A DNA stretch of 64,000 bases from Homoserinibacter gongjuensis. Lineage in GTDB: Bacteria; Actinomycetota; Actinomycetes; Actinomycetales; Microbacteriaceae. Position 1 is the first letter of the stretch. Every line of letters begins with the position of its first letter. The stretch lies in NCBI RefSeq assembly GCF_030161875.1, contig NZ_BSVA01000001.1, positions 1,302,001-1,366,000 on the forward strand, read 5' to 3'. Below, piece by piece: positions 17,234 through 26,330 of the stretch. A program made the position numbers and the translations under genes. A model generated the notes under the pieces. The model was not told where the DNA came from, did no database searches, and saw only the letters and a program-made list of their open reading frames with translations.

Positions 17234-18920
17234 GTGGAGACCAGCGCGATCCGGGAGACGGTGGACGCCCTACGGACGCGTCCGACGGCGGATGTGCTCG
17301 TGATCGGGGGCGGGGTCAACGGTCTCGCGGTGCTGCGCGACCTCGCCCTGCAGGGTGTCGACGCCGCGCTCGTCGAGGCCGACGACTTCGCATCGGGTGC
17401 GTCGGGCGCCTCCAGCCACATGATCCACGGCGGCATCCGCTACCTCGAGAACGGCGAGTTCCGCCTCGTGCGCGAGTCGGTGCAGGAGCGCAACAGGCTG
17501 CTGCGCACCGCACCGCACCTCGTGACGCCGCTGCGCACGGTCGTGCCGATCGCGTCGTTCTGGTCGGGCCTCCTCGCGGCACCGATGCGGATGCTGACGC
17601 ACGTGCAGCGCCGCCCGCGCGAACGCGGCGCCCTGCTGATCAAGGTGGGCCTCACGATCTACGACACCTTCTCGCGTGGCAACGGACTCGTTCCGCGTCA
17701 CCGCTTCGCCGGCCGCGCCCGCACCCGCACCGAGTTCCCCGCGTTCCATGAGCGCGTGCGCTACTCGGCCCGCTACTTCGACGCGTCGATCCCCGATCCG
17801 GAGCGGCTGTGCCTCGACCTCGCGCACGACGCGATCGAGGCGGGTGCGCGGGCCGTCAACCACGTGCGCGCCGTCGGCTTCCGCGACGGCGAGGTCATGC
17901 TGCGCGACGAGGTGTCGGGTGCCGAGTTCGGCTTCACCGCACGTGTCGTGCTCAACGCCTCGGGGCCGTGGACCGACCTCACGAACGCCGCACTGGGCGC
18001 GCCATCGCGGCACATGGGCGGCACGAAGGGCTCGCACATCGTGCTCGACGACCCCGAGCTGCTCGCAGCGACCGACGGCTCAGAGATCTTCTTCGAGAAC
18101 AGCGACGGCCGCGTCGTGCTCATCTACCCGCTCAAGGGTCGCGTCATGGTGGGCACGACCGACCTGGACGCCGATCCTCGGAGCCCGCCGTGTGCACGGA
18201 GGAGGAGATCGACTACTTCGCCGATCTCGTGGGCCTCGTGTTCCCCGGCATCCCGCTGCGCCGTGAGCGCATCGTCTACCGCTTCGCGGGCATCCGTCCC
18301 CTGCCGCGCCACGACGACCTCGAGCCGGGCTTCGTCTCGCGCGACTACCGAGTCGTCGCGGAGCAACGAGCGGGGGTCGTCGTGCTGAGCCTCGTCGGGG
18401 GCAAGCTCACGACCTTCCGGGCGCTCGCAGAGACGCTCGCGGGCGACATCATCCGGCGGCTCGGACGCAGCCGCGGCGTCGACATTCGCGACCGCCCGAT
18501 CGGCGGCGGACGCGGCTATCCCGGCGACGCGCGGGCGCGCGAGAGGTGGGTGCGCGAGAACGCACACGGGCACGACGAGCGGCGTGTCGAGGAGCTCCTG
18601 GGGCGCTACGGAACGCGGTGCGCGCAGCTCCTGGTGGCGACCGCCGCGGAGACGCCGCTGCGGGGGCACCCGACTACAGCGTCGAGGAGCTCGGCTGGCT
18701 CGTGCGCACGGAGCAGGTCGTGTACCTCGCCGACCTCGTGCAGCGGCGCACGAGCCTCGCGCTCGAGGGCCGACTCACCCGCGCCGTGCTCGCTGAGCTC
18801 GCCGACGTCGCCGCCTCGGTGCTCGGCTGGATGGACGCCGAACGCGCCCAGCAGGTCGACCGCCTCGCCGCACTCCTGCGCGATCGGCATGGTGTCGCCG
18901 ACCTCGTGGACGCGCGATGA
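17234..18920 (+). CDS. glpD: Glycerol-3-phosphate dehydrogenase GlpD (two frame breaks)
   Basis: A FAD-dependent glycerol-3-phosphate dehydrogenase of about 562 residues, the usual length. It has the N-terminal Rossmann fold DVLVIGGGVNGLAVLRDLAL, SSHMIHGGIRYLE, NASGPWTD, the MVGTTDLDADP region and the C-terminal helical domain. It oxidises glycerol-3-phosphate to dihydroxyacetone phosphate at the membrane. The frame changes near 18176 (one C missing) and at 18662-18666 (G6 read as G5). The GTG at 17234 has GAGGAGGGA upstream. Its stop overlaps the glpK start (ATGA), forming a glycerol operon. Confidence 0.87.
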
Positions 18921-20463
18921 CGGGTGCGCCTGGGCGAGCCGCGATACTCGCCCTCGACCAGGGCACGACCTCGACCCGGGCCCTCGTCGTCGACGAGGCG
19001 GGGAGCATCGTGGCCGGTGCGCGGCGCGAGCACGCCCAGCATTTCCCGCGTCCGGGGTGGGTCGAGCATGATGCGCTCGAGATCTGGACGTGCGCTCGCG
19101 AGGTGCTCGCCGAGGCCGCACGGGCGGCATCCGACTTCGACATCGTCGCCCTCGGGGTGACCAACCAGCGCGAGACCACGGTGGTGTGGGATCCGACGAC
19201 GGGCGAGCCCGTCGGCCCCGCGATCGTCTGGCAGGACGTGCGCGCGACCGCCGAGGTGGGCGAGGTCGCCGACCGTATCGCGCCCGAGCGGCTCAGGCTC
19301 ATCACAGGGCTCCCGATGGACCCGTACTTCTCCGCCTACAAGCTGCGCTGGCTGCTGCGCCGCGATCCCGGGCTGAGCGTGCGCGCCGAGCGGGGCGAAG
19401 TGTGCGTCGGCACCATCGACTCCTGGCTGGTCTGGCGCCTCACGGGAGCGAACGCCGCCGGGATCCACGTGACGGACGTCACCAATGCCTCGCGTACAGG
19501 GCTCATGGACCTGCGCACGCTCGAGTGGTCGGAGGAGGCGCTCGAGGCCTTCGGCGTGCCCGCCGCGGTGCTGCCGCGGATCGTGCCGTCATCCGGCGTC
19601 GTCGGGCGTCTCGCTGCCGATGCCGTGCCCGAGCTCGCCGGCCTGCCCGTCGCGGGCATCCTCGGCGATCAGCAGGCGGCCGCGTTCGGCCAGGCCGTGT
19701 TCGCACCCGGGCAGTCGAAGTGCACCTACGGCACCGGCAGCTTCCTGCTGGCCAACACGGGCACCGAGCCCGTGCCCTCGACGAGCGGCCTCATCACGAC
19801 GGTTGCCTATCAGCTGCGGGGTGAGCCGGCGCGTTACGCCCTCGAAGGCGCCGTCTCGGTCGCGGGATCGCTCGTGCAGTGGATGCGCGACACCCTCGGC
19901 ATCATCGACCGCGCCGAGCAGATCGAGGCGCTCGCGGCATCCGTGCCCGACAACGGCGGAGTCGTGATCGTGCCCGCGTTCCAGGGGCTGCTCGCACCGC
20001 ATTGGAGCCCGGACGCGACGGGCGCGATCATGGGCCTCACCCGGCACTCGGCGCGTGGCCACCTGGCACGCGCGGCGCTCGAGGCCGTCGCCCTCCAGAC
20101 CTGCGACGTCGTCGCAGCCATGGCGAGGACCTCGCGGCCGACTCGCCCGCGCCGCGCATGCGCGAGCTGCGCGTCGACGGCGGCATGGCGCACAACCGGC
20201 TTCTGCTGCAGGTGCAGGCCGACCTGCTCGGGCATCCCGTCGTGCGCCCGCGCGAGGTCGAGACGACGGCGCTCGGAGCCGCCTTCGCCGCGGGACTCGC
20301 CGTGGGCCTATGGGGTTCCCTCGACCAGCTGGCGGCGCTGTGGCAGGCAGGCGAGCGGTTCGTGCCCGCCCTTGAGGAGGGCGAGCGGCAGGCGACGCAT
20401 ACGCTCTGGTCCTCGGCGATCTCGCGCATCGTCGAAAGACCGCTCGTCCACCGCGCGCCCTGA
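18917..20463 (+). CDS. glpK: Glycerol kinase GlpK (frame break near 20124)
   Basis: A FGGY-family kinase of about 515 residues that phosphorylates glycerol with ATP. Landmarks are ALDQGTTSTRALV, GVTNQRETTVVWD, WQDVRAT, the ATP-side CTYGTGSFLL and the LAPHWSPDATGAIMGLTR segment (shown in part). The C-terminal RVDGGMAHNRLLLQVQADLL-type region is in another frame, restored by one base at about 20124 (MAEDLAADSP). Co-translated with glpD through ATGA. No facilitator gene is beside it, so glycerol may come from free diffusion or from phospholipid breakdown. Confidence 0.88.
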
Positions 20464-20469
20464 GGCGGA

Positions 20470-21432
20470 TCAGCGCTCCAGCACGATTGCGAGGCCCTGG
20501 CCCACACCCACGCAGATCGCCACGACCGCGACGCCGCCGCCGCGTCGGCGCAGCTCGTGGGCGGCCCGGGCCACGAGCCGGCCACCTGAGGCACCGAGCG
20601 GATGCCCGATCGCGATCGCGCCGCCGTGCACGTTGACGATCGCCGGGTCGAGCTCGGGCCACAGGCGCAGGCACGCAAGGGCCTGCGCCGCGAACGCCTC
20701 GTTGAGCTCGACGAGGTCGACATCGGCCCAGCTGCGCCCCGCGCGTGCGAGCGCGCGCTCGGCCGCCACGACGGGCGCCACGCCGAAGAGCTCCGGATCG
20801 TTGCCGACGACGCCGCGCCCCGCGATGCGCGAGGGGCTCCGCATCGACGGCCGCTTCCGACGCCAGCAGGATCGCGGAGGCACCATCGTTGAGGGACGAC
20901 GAGTTGCCCGCCGTGACGCTGCCGTCCGTGGCGAACAGCGAGGGAGCGCGGCGAGCCGCTCGAGCGAGGTGTCGTCGCGGATGCCCTCGTCACGGGCGAG
21001 CTCCACGCCCGCAACCTGCACGATCTCGTCGGCGAACACGCCGTCGGCCCACGCCGCGGCGGCGAGCTCGTGACTGCGCAGGGCGAAGACATCCTGCTCC
21101 TCGCGGGGGATGCCGTGGAGGCGGGCGAGTCGCTCGGTGACCTCGCCGTTCGACGCGGTCCACCGACCCGGCAGCGACGGATGCGTCATCCGCCAGCCGA
21201 TCGCGGTGTTCCACATGGTCGGGTTGCCCGAGGCGGGCCACGCCCTCGCGGGCTTCTCGACCACGTACGGCGCGCGGCTCATCGACTCGACGCCGCCCGC
21301 CAGCACGATGCGAGCGTCCCCCGACTCGATCGCTCTCGACCCCTGCACGACGGCCTCGACCGAGGAACCGCACAGGCGGTTGACGGTCACACCCGACGGC
21401 GTGCGGACGGCGTCGACGACGAAGCTGTGCAT
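20470..21432 (-). CDS. Acetyl-CoA acetyltransferase (thiolase) with an internal N-terminal deletion
   Basis: A thiolase with the nucleophile in NRLCGSS, GGVESMSRAPYV, the C-terminal LNEAFAAQAL, NVHGGAIAIGHPLGASG (catalytic His) and CVGVGQGLAIVLER. The start MHSFVVDAVRTPSG runs straight into VTVNRLCGSS, so about 65 residues normally lying between VRTPxG and the Cys loop are missing in frame. Two further frame changes occur at 20942-20944 (one G missing) and about 20827-20831 (one GC unit missing); together they restore the frame. Without the N-terminal core the protein is probably inactive unless the deletion is an assembly collapse. No good ribosome site precedes the ATG. Convergent with glpK. 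Confidence 0.65.
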   Translation of the reverse strand: MHSFVVDAVRTPSGVTVNRLCGSSVEAVVQGSRAIESGDARIVLAGGVESMSRAPYVVEKPARAWPASGNPTMWNTAIGWRMTHPSLPGRWTASNGEVTERLARLHGIPREEQDVFALRSHELAAAAWADGVFADEIVQVAGVELARDEGIRDDTSLERLAALPRCSPRTAASRRATRRPSTMVPPRSCWRRKRPSMRSPSRIAGRGVVGNDPELFGVAPVVAAERALARAGRSWADVDLVELNEAFAAQALACLRLWPELDPAIVNVHGGAIAIGHPLGASGGRLVARAAHELRRRGGGVAVVAICVGVGQGLAIVLER

Positions 21433-21489
21433 GCAGCCGTTCTACGGGCTCGCAGGCGGGAGCGTGAGCTGCCTGGGAAAGCGTGCAGC

Positions 21490-22080
21490 CTAGGCGAGCG
21501 CGGCCGCGACGCGCGCGCGCAACGCCGGCACGACATCCGCTTCGAACCACGGGTTCTTGGCCTGCCAGCGGAAGTTGAGCGGCGAGGGGTGCACGATCGG
21601 CAGGAACTCGGGCAGGTAGTCCTCATAGGCACGCACCGTCTCGGTGAGCGAGCCGCGGCGGCCGCGCCCGAGGTAGTACGCCTGGGCATAGGTGCCGATG
21701 AGCAGCTTGAGCCGGATGTCGGGCATGAGCGCGAAGAGCGGCGGATGCCAGCGCGCCGCGAAGCCGCGCCGCGGGGGCAGGTCGCCTCCCGTGCCCCGGC
21801 CCGGGTAGTAGAAGTCCATCGGCACGAGGGCGAAGAGCGCGGGGTCGCGGAACTGCTGCTCGGTCACCCCGAGCCAGTCGCGCAGGCGCACGCCGCTCGC
21901 GTCGTCCCACGGCACGCCGCTCGCCTGCGCGAGGCGGCCGGGCGCCTGGCCGATCACGGCGATGCGTGCCGTGGCACCCGCCGTGTACAGGGGCGCGTAG
22001 CCGAGTTCGCGCATGGCCGCGTTCTCGGGGTCGTCGGCGATCGCGGCGCGGATCTGCTCGAAGCTCGCCAGTTCGGTCAC
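21490..22080 (-). CDS. Uracil-DNA glycosylase family protein
   Basis: A 196-residue protein of the uracil-DNA-glycosylase fold. The first active-site motif is IAVIGQAPGRLA (about 34-45) and the second is IVHPSPLNF (near 162-170). LLIGTYAQAYYLG forms the central strand. The family removes damaged bases from DNA, but this branch is not biochemically defined. The GTG at 22080 overlaps the DUF488 stop (GTGA), so the three genes DUF2945 - DUF488 - UDG form one operon, perhaps a stress or DNA-care unit (inference). Confidence 0.82.
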   Translation of the reverse strand: MTELASFEQIRAAIADDPENAAMRELGYAPLYTAGATARIAVIGQAPGRLAQASGVPWDDASGVRLRDWLGVTEQQFRDPALFALVPMDFYYPGRGTGGDLPPRRGFAARWHPPLFALMPDIRLKLLIGTYAQAYYLGRGRRGSLTETVRAYEDYLPEFLPIVHPSPLNFRWQAKNPWFEADVVPALRARVAAALA

Positions 22081-22625
22081 GATGCGGGTGCCTCCTCGGG
22101 CGGGTAGGTGAGCACACCGTCGACGAGCACCATGGCGGGGTTCAGCTCGGCGCGTTCGACGTGGGTGGGCGACATGATGTGGAAGACCTCCGCGCCCGCG
22201 ACGATCGCGGCATCCGTGATGAGCCGCCGGTGGCAGCGCCACGGCACGGCCTCGCTGCACATGATGGCGGGCACGGCGCTGTCGGCCAGTTCGAGCAGCG
22301 TCTCGAGCCCCGCGGCGAACTCGGGCGTGGCCATGTAGTCGGCGTAGTCGCGGAACGCGCGCACCCGCCACCAGCCGTTGGGGCTCTCGACGCCGGCGCG
22401 CGTGCGCCGCCTGCCGCCGAGGTCCTTCGCCCAGCGGTAGCCGATGCGCTCGGGCAGCTCGACCTCGATCGCCTCGCGGTCCCACTGCGGGAAGGCGCGT
22501 GAGCCGGGCAGCGAGCGCACGTCGACGAGCTCGGTCACGCCGTTTCGCTCGAGCATGTCGAGCACCTCGTCGAAGTCGCGCGTGGAATGCCCGATCGTGA
22601 AGATGCGGCGGCGGGCGGTGGTCAT
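22077..22625 (-). CDS. DUF488 family protein
   Basis: A 182-residue DUF488 protein with the hallmark start IFTIGHSTRDFDEVLDML, DVRSLPGSRAFPQW and the Cys-containing CSEAVPWRCHRRLI near residue 140. The family is widespread and uncharacterised; conserved Cys, His and Arg residues hint at a catalytic role. It overlaps DUF2945 upstream and the glycosylase-like gene downstream by four bases each. Confidence 0.85.
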   Translation of the reverse strand: MTTARRRIFTIGHSTRDFDEVLDMLERNGVTELVDVRSLPGSRAFPQWDREAIEVELPERIGYRWAKDLGGRRRTRAGVESPNGWWRVRAFRDYADYMATPEFAAGLETLLELADSAVPAIMCSEAVPWRCHRRLITDAAIVAGAEVFHIMSPTHVERAELNPAMVLVDGVLTYPPEEAPAS

Positions 22626-22831
22626 CTGAGCTTCGTGAGGGCTGCGCCCTTGTGCATGGCGACGTGGTCGGTCGTGTCGCTCTGGATCTCGTACTGCGGG
22701 TCGTCGGGTGTGCACCGCCGCATGTGGCCCTTGTACTCGGTGTCGCTCGTGTGCACGCGCGTGATCACGCCGGAGACGCGCCCAGCCTCGGAGTTCCAGC
22801 TCACGTGGTCGCCCACCGAGAACGTGGTCAT
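22622..22831 (-). CDS. DUF2945 (hypervirulence-associated TUDOR-like) small protein
   Basis: A 69-residue protein with FSVGDHVSWNSEAGRVSGVI and a HKGAALTKLR ending, the standard DUF2945 pattern. The domain is an SH3/TUDOR-like small beta barrel of unknown function. It is the first gene of a three-gene operon with DUF488 and the glycosylase-like protein. Confidence 0.83.
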   Translation of the reverse strand: MTTFSVGDHVSWNSEAGRVSGVITRVHTSDTEYKGHMRRCTPDDPQYEIQSDTTDHVAMHKGAALTKLR

Positions 22832-22887
22832 GATCGCCGCCCTTCGTTCTCCGGTCTACCGGGTGGGCGGGCGGGTCGCAAGCCGGT

Positions 22888-22978
22888 TGTGTCGCAGATA
22901 CAGGCTGAAACTGCCCGTCACGGCAGGTTGCGACACCTCAGGCTCGGGTTCGGCCTGTTTCTGCCACACGCAGCCGCC
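22888..22978. repeat. Nested palindromic intergenic element
   Basis: Contains the stem GTGTCGCA (22889-22896) / TGCGACAC (22929-22936) enclosing CTGCC / GGCAG, and a second imperfect inverted copy of the left part further right (GGCCTGTTTCTGCCACA). It lies between the DeoR gene stop and the DUF2945 start and may end deoR transcription. No gene is supported in 22832-22984. Confidence 0.5.
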
Positions 22979-22984
22979 GTGACC

Positions 22985-23794
22985 TCAGGCCAGCACGACC
23001 TCGACGCCCGCGTCGCGCAGGCGCTGCAGCTCGTCGGGGTCGGCGGAGTCGTCGGTGATGAGGGTCGTGATGTCGGAGATCTCGGCCATCTTCGCGAGCG
23101 CCGCCCGTCCGATCTTCGAGCCGTCGGCCACCACGATCGTGCGCTGCGCCTTCGACACCATGGCGTGGTTGGTGCGCGCCTCGGTCTCGTCGTGCGTCGT
23201 GACGCCCGCGGATGCCGAAACCCCGTCGGCACCCAGGATGGCCGTGCCGACGTTGACGGCGCTGAAGGTGCCCTCGGCGAGCACCCCGACGAGCTCGAGC
23301 GACTGAGGCCGCAGGATGCCGCCCGTCATCACGACCTTGAGCCTCGGGTACGACGCCACGAGCGAGGCGATCGAGAGCGAGTTGGTGACGATCGTCAGGT
23401 CGGCGTGGTTCACGAGCTCGCGTGCGACGCCCGCGGTCGTCGTGCCGCCCGAGAGGGCGACGGCGTGCCGCTCGCGGGGGATGCGGATGGCGGCCGCGCG
23501 CGCGATGCGGCGCTTCGCATCCTGGAACCGGGTGTCGCGCAGCGCCACCGGCAGTTCGGCGAGCGAGCCGGCGGCCTTCGCGCCGCCGTGGGTGCGCACG
23601 ATGAGCCCCTGGTCGGCGAGCACCGTGAGGTCGCGCCGCAGGGTCGCGGCGGAGCTCTGGAACAGCTCGGCGAGCTCGGTGAGCGACACCTCGCCGCGCT
23701 CGGCGATGGCGTCGAGGATGTCGGCCATGCGGCGGGAGCGTTTGGGGGAGCCGCCGAGCTCGGCGACGGTACTGGTGCTGTAGGCGGTGGCCAT
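22985..23794 (-). CDS. DeoR-family transcriptional regulator (GlpR/AgaR type)
   Basis: A 269-residue repressor. The N-terminal DeoR helix-turn-helix reads MADILDAIAERGEVSLTEL, then SAATLRRDLTVLADQGLIVRTHGG in overlapping parts. The C-terminal phosphosugar sensor has LSGGTTTAGVAREL and VLGADGVSA-like ILGADGVSA, and VVVADGSKIG-type VADGSKIG. It is divergent from the GH4 gene and probably controls the whole 23.9-35 kb sugar locus in response to a sugar phosphate. ATGAGCGAAT motifs occur in its own divergent promoter and before the binding-protein gene at 27575. Confidence 0.87.
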   Translation of the reverse strand: MATAYSTSTVAELGGSPKRSRRMADILDAIAERGEVSLTELAELFQSSAATLRRDLTVLADQGLIVRTHGGAKAAGSLAELPVALRDTRFQDAKRRIARAAAIRIPRERHAVALSGGTTTAGVARELVNHADLTIVTNSLSIASLVASYPRLKVVMTGGILRPQSLELVGVLAEGTFSAVNVGTAILGADGVSASAGVTTHDETEARTNHAMVSKAQRTIVVADGSKIGRAALAKMAEISDITTLITDDSADPDELQRLRDAGVEVVLA

Positions 23795-23812
23795 GGAAAG
23801 CGAGCATGACAG

Positions 23813-23841
23813 ATGAGCGAATGCACGTCAATCCGCTCATT
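23813..23841. promoter_or_regulatory. Putative DeoR operator pair
   Basis: ATGAGCGAAT (23813-23822) faces an inverted copy, AATCCGCTCATT (23830-23841, which reads AATGAGCGGATT on the other strand). It sits midway between the divergent deoR and GH4 starts. Confidence 0.5.
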
Positions 23842-23879
23842 TGGTTGCGCGAGTCGCGCAGTCTCTCGACAATCGGAGC

Positions 23880-25198
23880 ATGCCGACGATCGTCTTCCTG
23901 GGGGCCGGCAGTGTCGTGTTCACGCGCCAGCTGCTCACCGACCTGCTGCGCTTTCCCGACCTGCCCGTGCTCGACATCGCCCTGCACGACATCGACCCCG
24001 AGCGTCTCGAGGTCGCCCGCGGCACCGCCCTGAACGTCGCCAAGCAGCTGGGGCGCGAGGTGCGGGTCACCGCATCCGCCGACCGGCGCGAAGCGCTCGC
24101 CGGCGCCGACTTCGTGATCAACATGATCCAGGTGGGCGGCATCGCGGCCACCAAGATCGACCTCGAACTGCCCGCCCGCAAGGGCCTGCGCCAGACCATC
24201 GGCGACACGACCGGCGTCGGCGGCGTCTTCCGGGCGCTGCGCACCTTCCCGGTGCTCACCGGCATCGCGCGCGACATGCGCGAGCTCTGCCCCGACGCGT
24301 GGTTCCTCAACTACACGAACCCGATGGCCATGAACATCTGGTGGATGTCGCACGTCGCCCCCGAGATCAAGGCCGTCGGCCTCTGCCACAGCGTGTACTG
24401 GACCGTCAACGACCTGTGCGAGCTCGTGGGCGTGCCGCTCGAAGGCACCCACTACCGCGCGGCCGGCGTCAACCATCAGGCCTGGCTCACCGAGTGGAGC
24501 CGCGACGGCGAAGACCTCTACCCGCGCCTGCGCGAGAAGATCGCATCCGACCCCGAGCTGGAACGCCGGGTACGGGTCGAGATCTTCCGCCGCATCGGCT
24601 ACTACCCCACCGAGACGAGCGAGCACTCCTCCGAGTACCTCGACTGGTTCCTGCGGGATGACGCCCAGATCGAGCGGTTCCGTCTCGAACCGCTGCAGTA
24701 CATCGGCATCTCGGAAGAGAACGTGCACGAGTTCGACCAGGCCCGCGCGACGCTCGCCGCGGGCGGCGACGTGCCGCTGCACGAGGAGGGGATGCGGCCG
24801 AGTACGCGCCGCAGATCATCCACTCGATGCTCACCGGCACGGCGCGCGAGATCCATGTGAACGTGCCGAACCACGGCCTCATCGACAACCTGCAACAGGG
24901 CGCCGTCGTCGAGGTGCCCGCCACGGTCGACGGCTCGGGCGTGCACCCGATCGCCTGGGGCGAGGTGTGGCCGGCCGGGGCCGCGCTGGGCCGCACCTAT
25001 CTCTCGGTCGCCGAGCTCACCATCCGTGCTGCCGCCGAGGGCGACCCCGAACTCGTGCGCCGCGCGGTGCTCGTCGACCCGAACGCGAGCTCGACGCTCA
25101 CCCCGGCCGAGATCTGGCAGCTGTGCGACGAACTCACCGAGGCGCACGCCGCGCTGCTGCCCGTGGCGCTCGGCGGCACGCTCGACGAGGGCCGATGA
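23880..25198 (+). CDS. Glycoside hydrolase family 4 protein (frame break at 24788-24791)
   Basis: About 439 residues of the NAD- and metal-dependent GH4 family (alpha-galactosidase, alpha-glucosidase, 6-phospho-glycosidase, galacturonidase). The Rossmann start is IVFLGAGSVVFTRQLL; LNYTNPMAMN, the metal-ligand Cys in GLCHSVYW and AGVNHQAW are all present. The intact CHS metal site points to an active enzyme; the sugar is not readable, but neighbours suggest galacto-configured substrates. The last third (EYAPQIIHSMLTGTAREIHVN) follows one-base restoration at 24788-24791 (G5). The stop overlaps the aldolase start (ATGA). Confidence 0.85.
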
Positions 25199-26037
25199 GC
25201 CTCGTCGCCGCCGCGTCCCTCGTCGCGGGTGCCGCGGCCCGCGGGCGCGCGGTGCCCGCCTTCAACGTCATCACTCTCGAACAGGCGGAGGCCGTGGTCG
25301 GTGGGGCCGCGGATGCGGGCGTCGGCGCGCTGGTGCAGGTGAGTGAGAACGCGATCGGCTTCCGGGGCGGCTTCGCGCCCCTGCTCGCCGCCTGCCGCGA
25401 ATTGGCACGCGAGGCGACGGTGCCCATCGGCATCCACCTCGACCATCTCGAAGATTCCGAACTGGCTGCGGCTCTCGTCGCTCGCGCTCCCGAACTCGGG
25501 GTCGGCTCGCTCATGTTCGATCGCGCGACCCTGCCCTATGACGAGAACGTGGCTCTGACGGCACGCGTGGCGGCGGACGCGCACGCGGCGGGGCTCTGGG
25601 TCGAGGGCGAGCTCGGCGAGGTGGGCGGCAAGAACGGCGCGCATGCGCCCGGCGTGCGCACCCATCCGGAGGAGGCCGTCGCGTTCGTCGCGGCCACCGG
25701 TGTCGACCTGCTCGCCGTCGCGGTCGGCTCGAGCCACGCGATGCGCGAGCGCACAGCCGCGATCGACCTCGACCTCGTGGCCCGGTTGGCATCCGCGGTT
25801 CCCGTGCCGCTCGTGCTGCACGGCAGCTCGGGCGTGGCGGATGCGGTGCTCGCGGACGCGGTCGCCGCCGGCATCCGCAAGGTCAACGTGGGCACCGTGC
25901 TCGGTGTCGTCGGAACGACGCGGCTGCGCGAGGAGCTCGCCGCGAACCCGGATGCCGTCGACCCGCGAAAGTACCTGCGCGGTGTGCGTGCGGCGACGCG
26001 CGACGAGGTCGCGCGCCTGGCGGCGCTCGTCGGCTGA
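25195..26037 (+). CDS. Class II fructose/tagatose-bisphosphate aldolase
   Basis: A 280-residue zinc-dependent aldolase of the GatY/KbaY/FbaA group. FNVITLEQAEAVV, HLDHLED (catalytic Asp and Zn-binding His), EGELGEVGGKNG and LHGSSGVADAVL are present, together with GIRKVNVGT. It would split a ketose-1,6-bisphosphate (tagatose or fructose) into DHAP and glyceraldehyde-3-phosphate. It overlaps the GH4 gene and fits downstream of the LacC-like kinase at 32612. Confidence 0.86.
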   Translation: MSLVAAASLVAGAAARGRAVPAFNVITLEQAEAVVGGAADAGVGALVQVSENAIGFRGGFAPLLAACRELAREATVPIGIHLDHLEDSELAAALVARAPELGVGSLMFDRATLPYDENVALTARVAADAHAAGLWVEGELGEVGGKNGAHAPGVRTHPEEAVAFVAATGVDLLAVAVGSSHAMRERTAAIDLDLVARLASAVPVPLVLHGSSGVADAVLADAVAAGIRKVNVGTVLGVVGTTRLREELAANPDAVDPRKYLRGVRAATRDEVARLAALVG

Positions 26038-26190
26038 GGCGCCTGCGGTGGCAGCGCGGCGCAGCGGTGATGCCCGCTTCTCCTGAGTTGCGAATCCGAG
26101 GCGTGACGTAAGTCAGGAACATCGCTGTGCTGCGGGCCGGATGGGGCGCGGATCGCCCGATGCTCCCGAGATGCGTAATGGAGGGGCGGC

Positions 26191-26322
26191 GGTTTCGAGA
26201 CGCCCGCTGCGCGGGCTCCTCAACCACCTGGGTGCGCCCGCTGCGCGGACTCCTCCCCCATCGGTGTGCCTGTCGAGCTGGTTGAGGAGCGCCGGGCCGC
26301 AGGCCCGACGCGTCTCGAAACC
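26191..26322. repeat. Microbacteriaceae-type palindromic repeat, copy 1 (inverted pair)
   Basis: The left arm starts GGTTTCGAGACGC and ends CTCCTCAACCACC (26191-26229); the right arm is its inverse, GGTTGAGGAGCGC to GCGTCTCGAAACC (26280-26322). Between them lies a partial third copy (26234-26259). It fills the gap between two convergent genes and can fold into a long hairpin acting as a two-way terminator. The rest of 26038-26190 shows no feature. Confidence 0.75.
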
Positions 26323-26330
26323 AGCGGCCC

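Noticed and set aside
15673-17751. Fused acyl-CoA dehydrogenase-SDR-unknown protein
   Set aside because: Explained by missing bases at 16328-16332 and 16964-16967; restoring them gives two separate normal genes.
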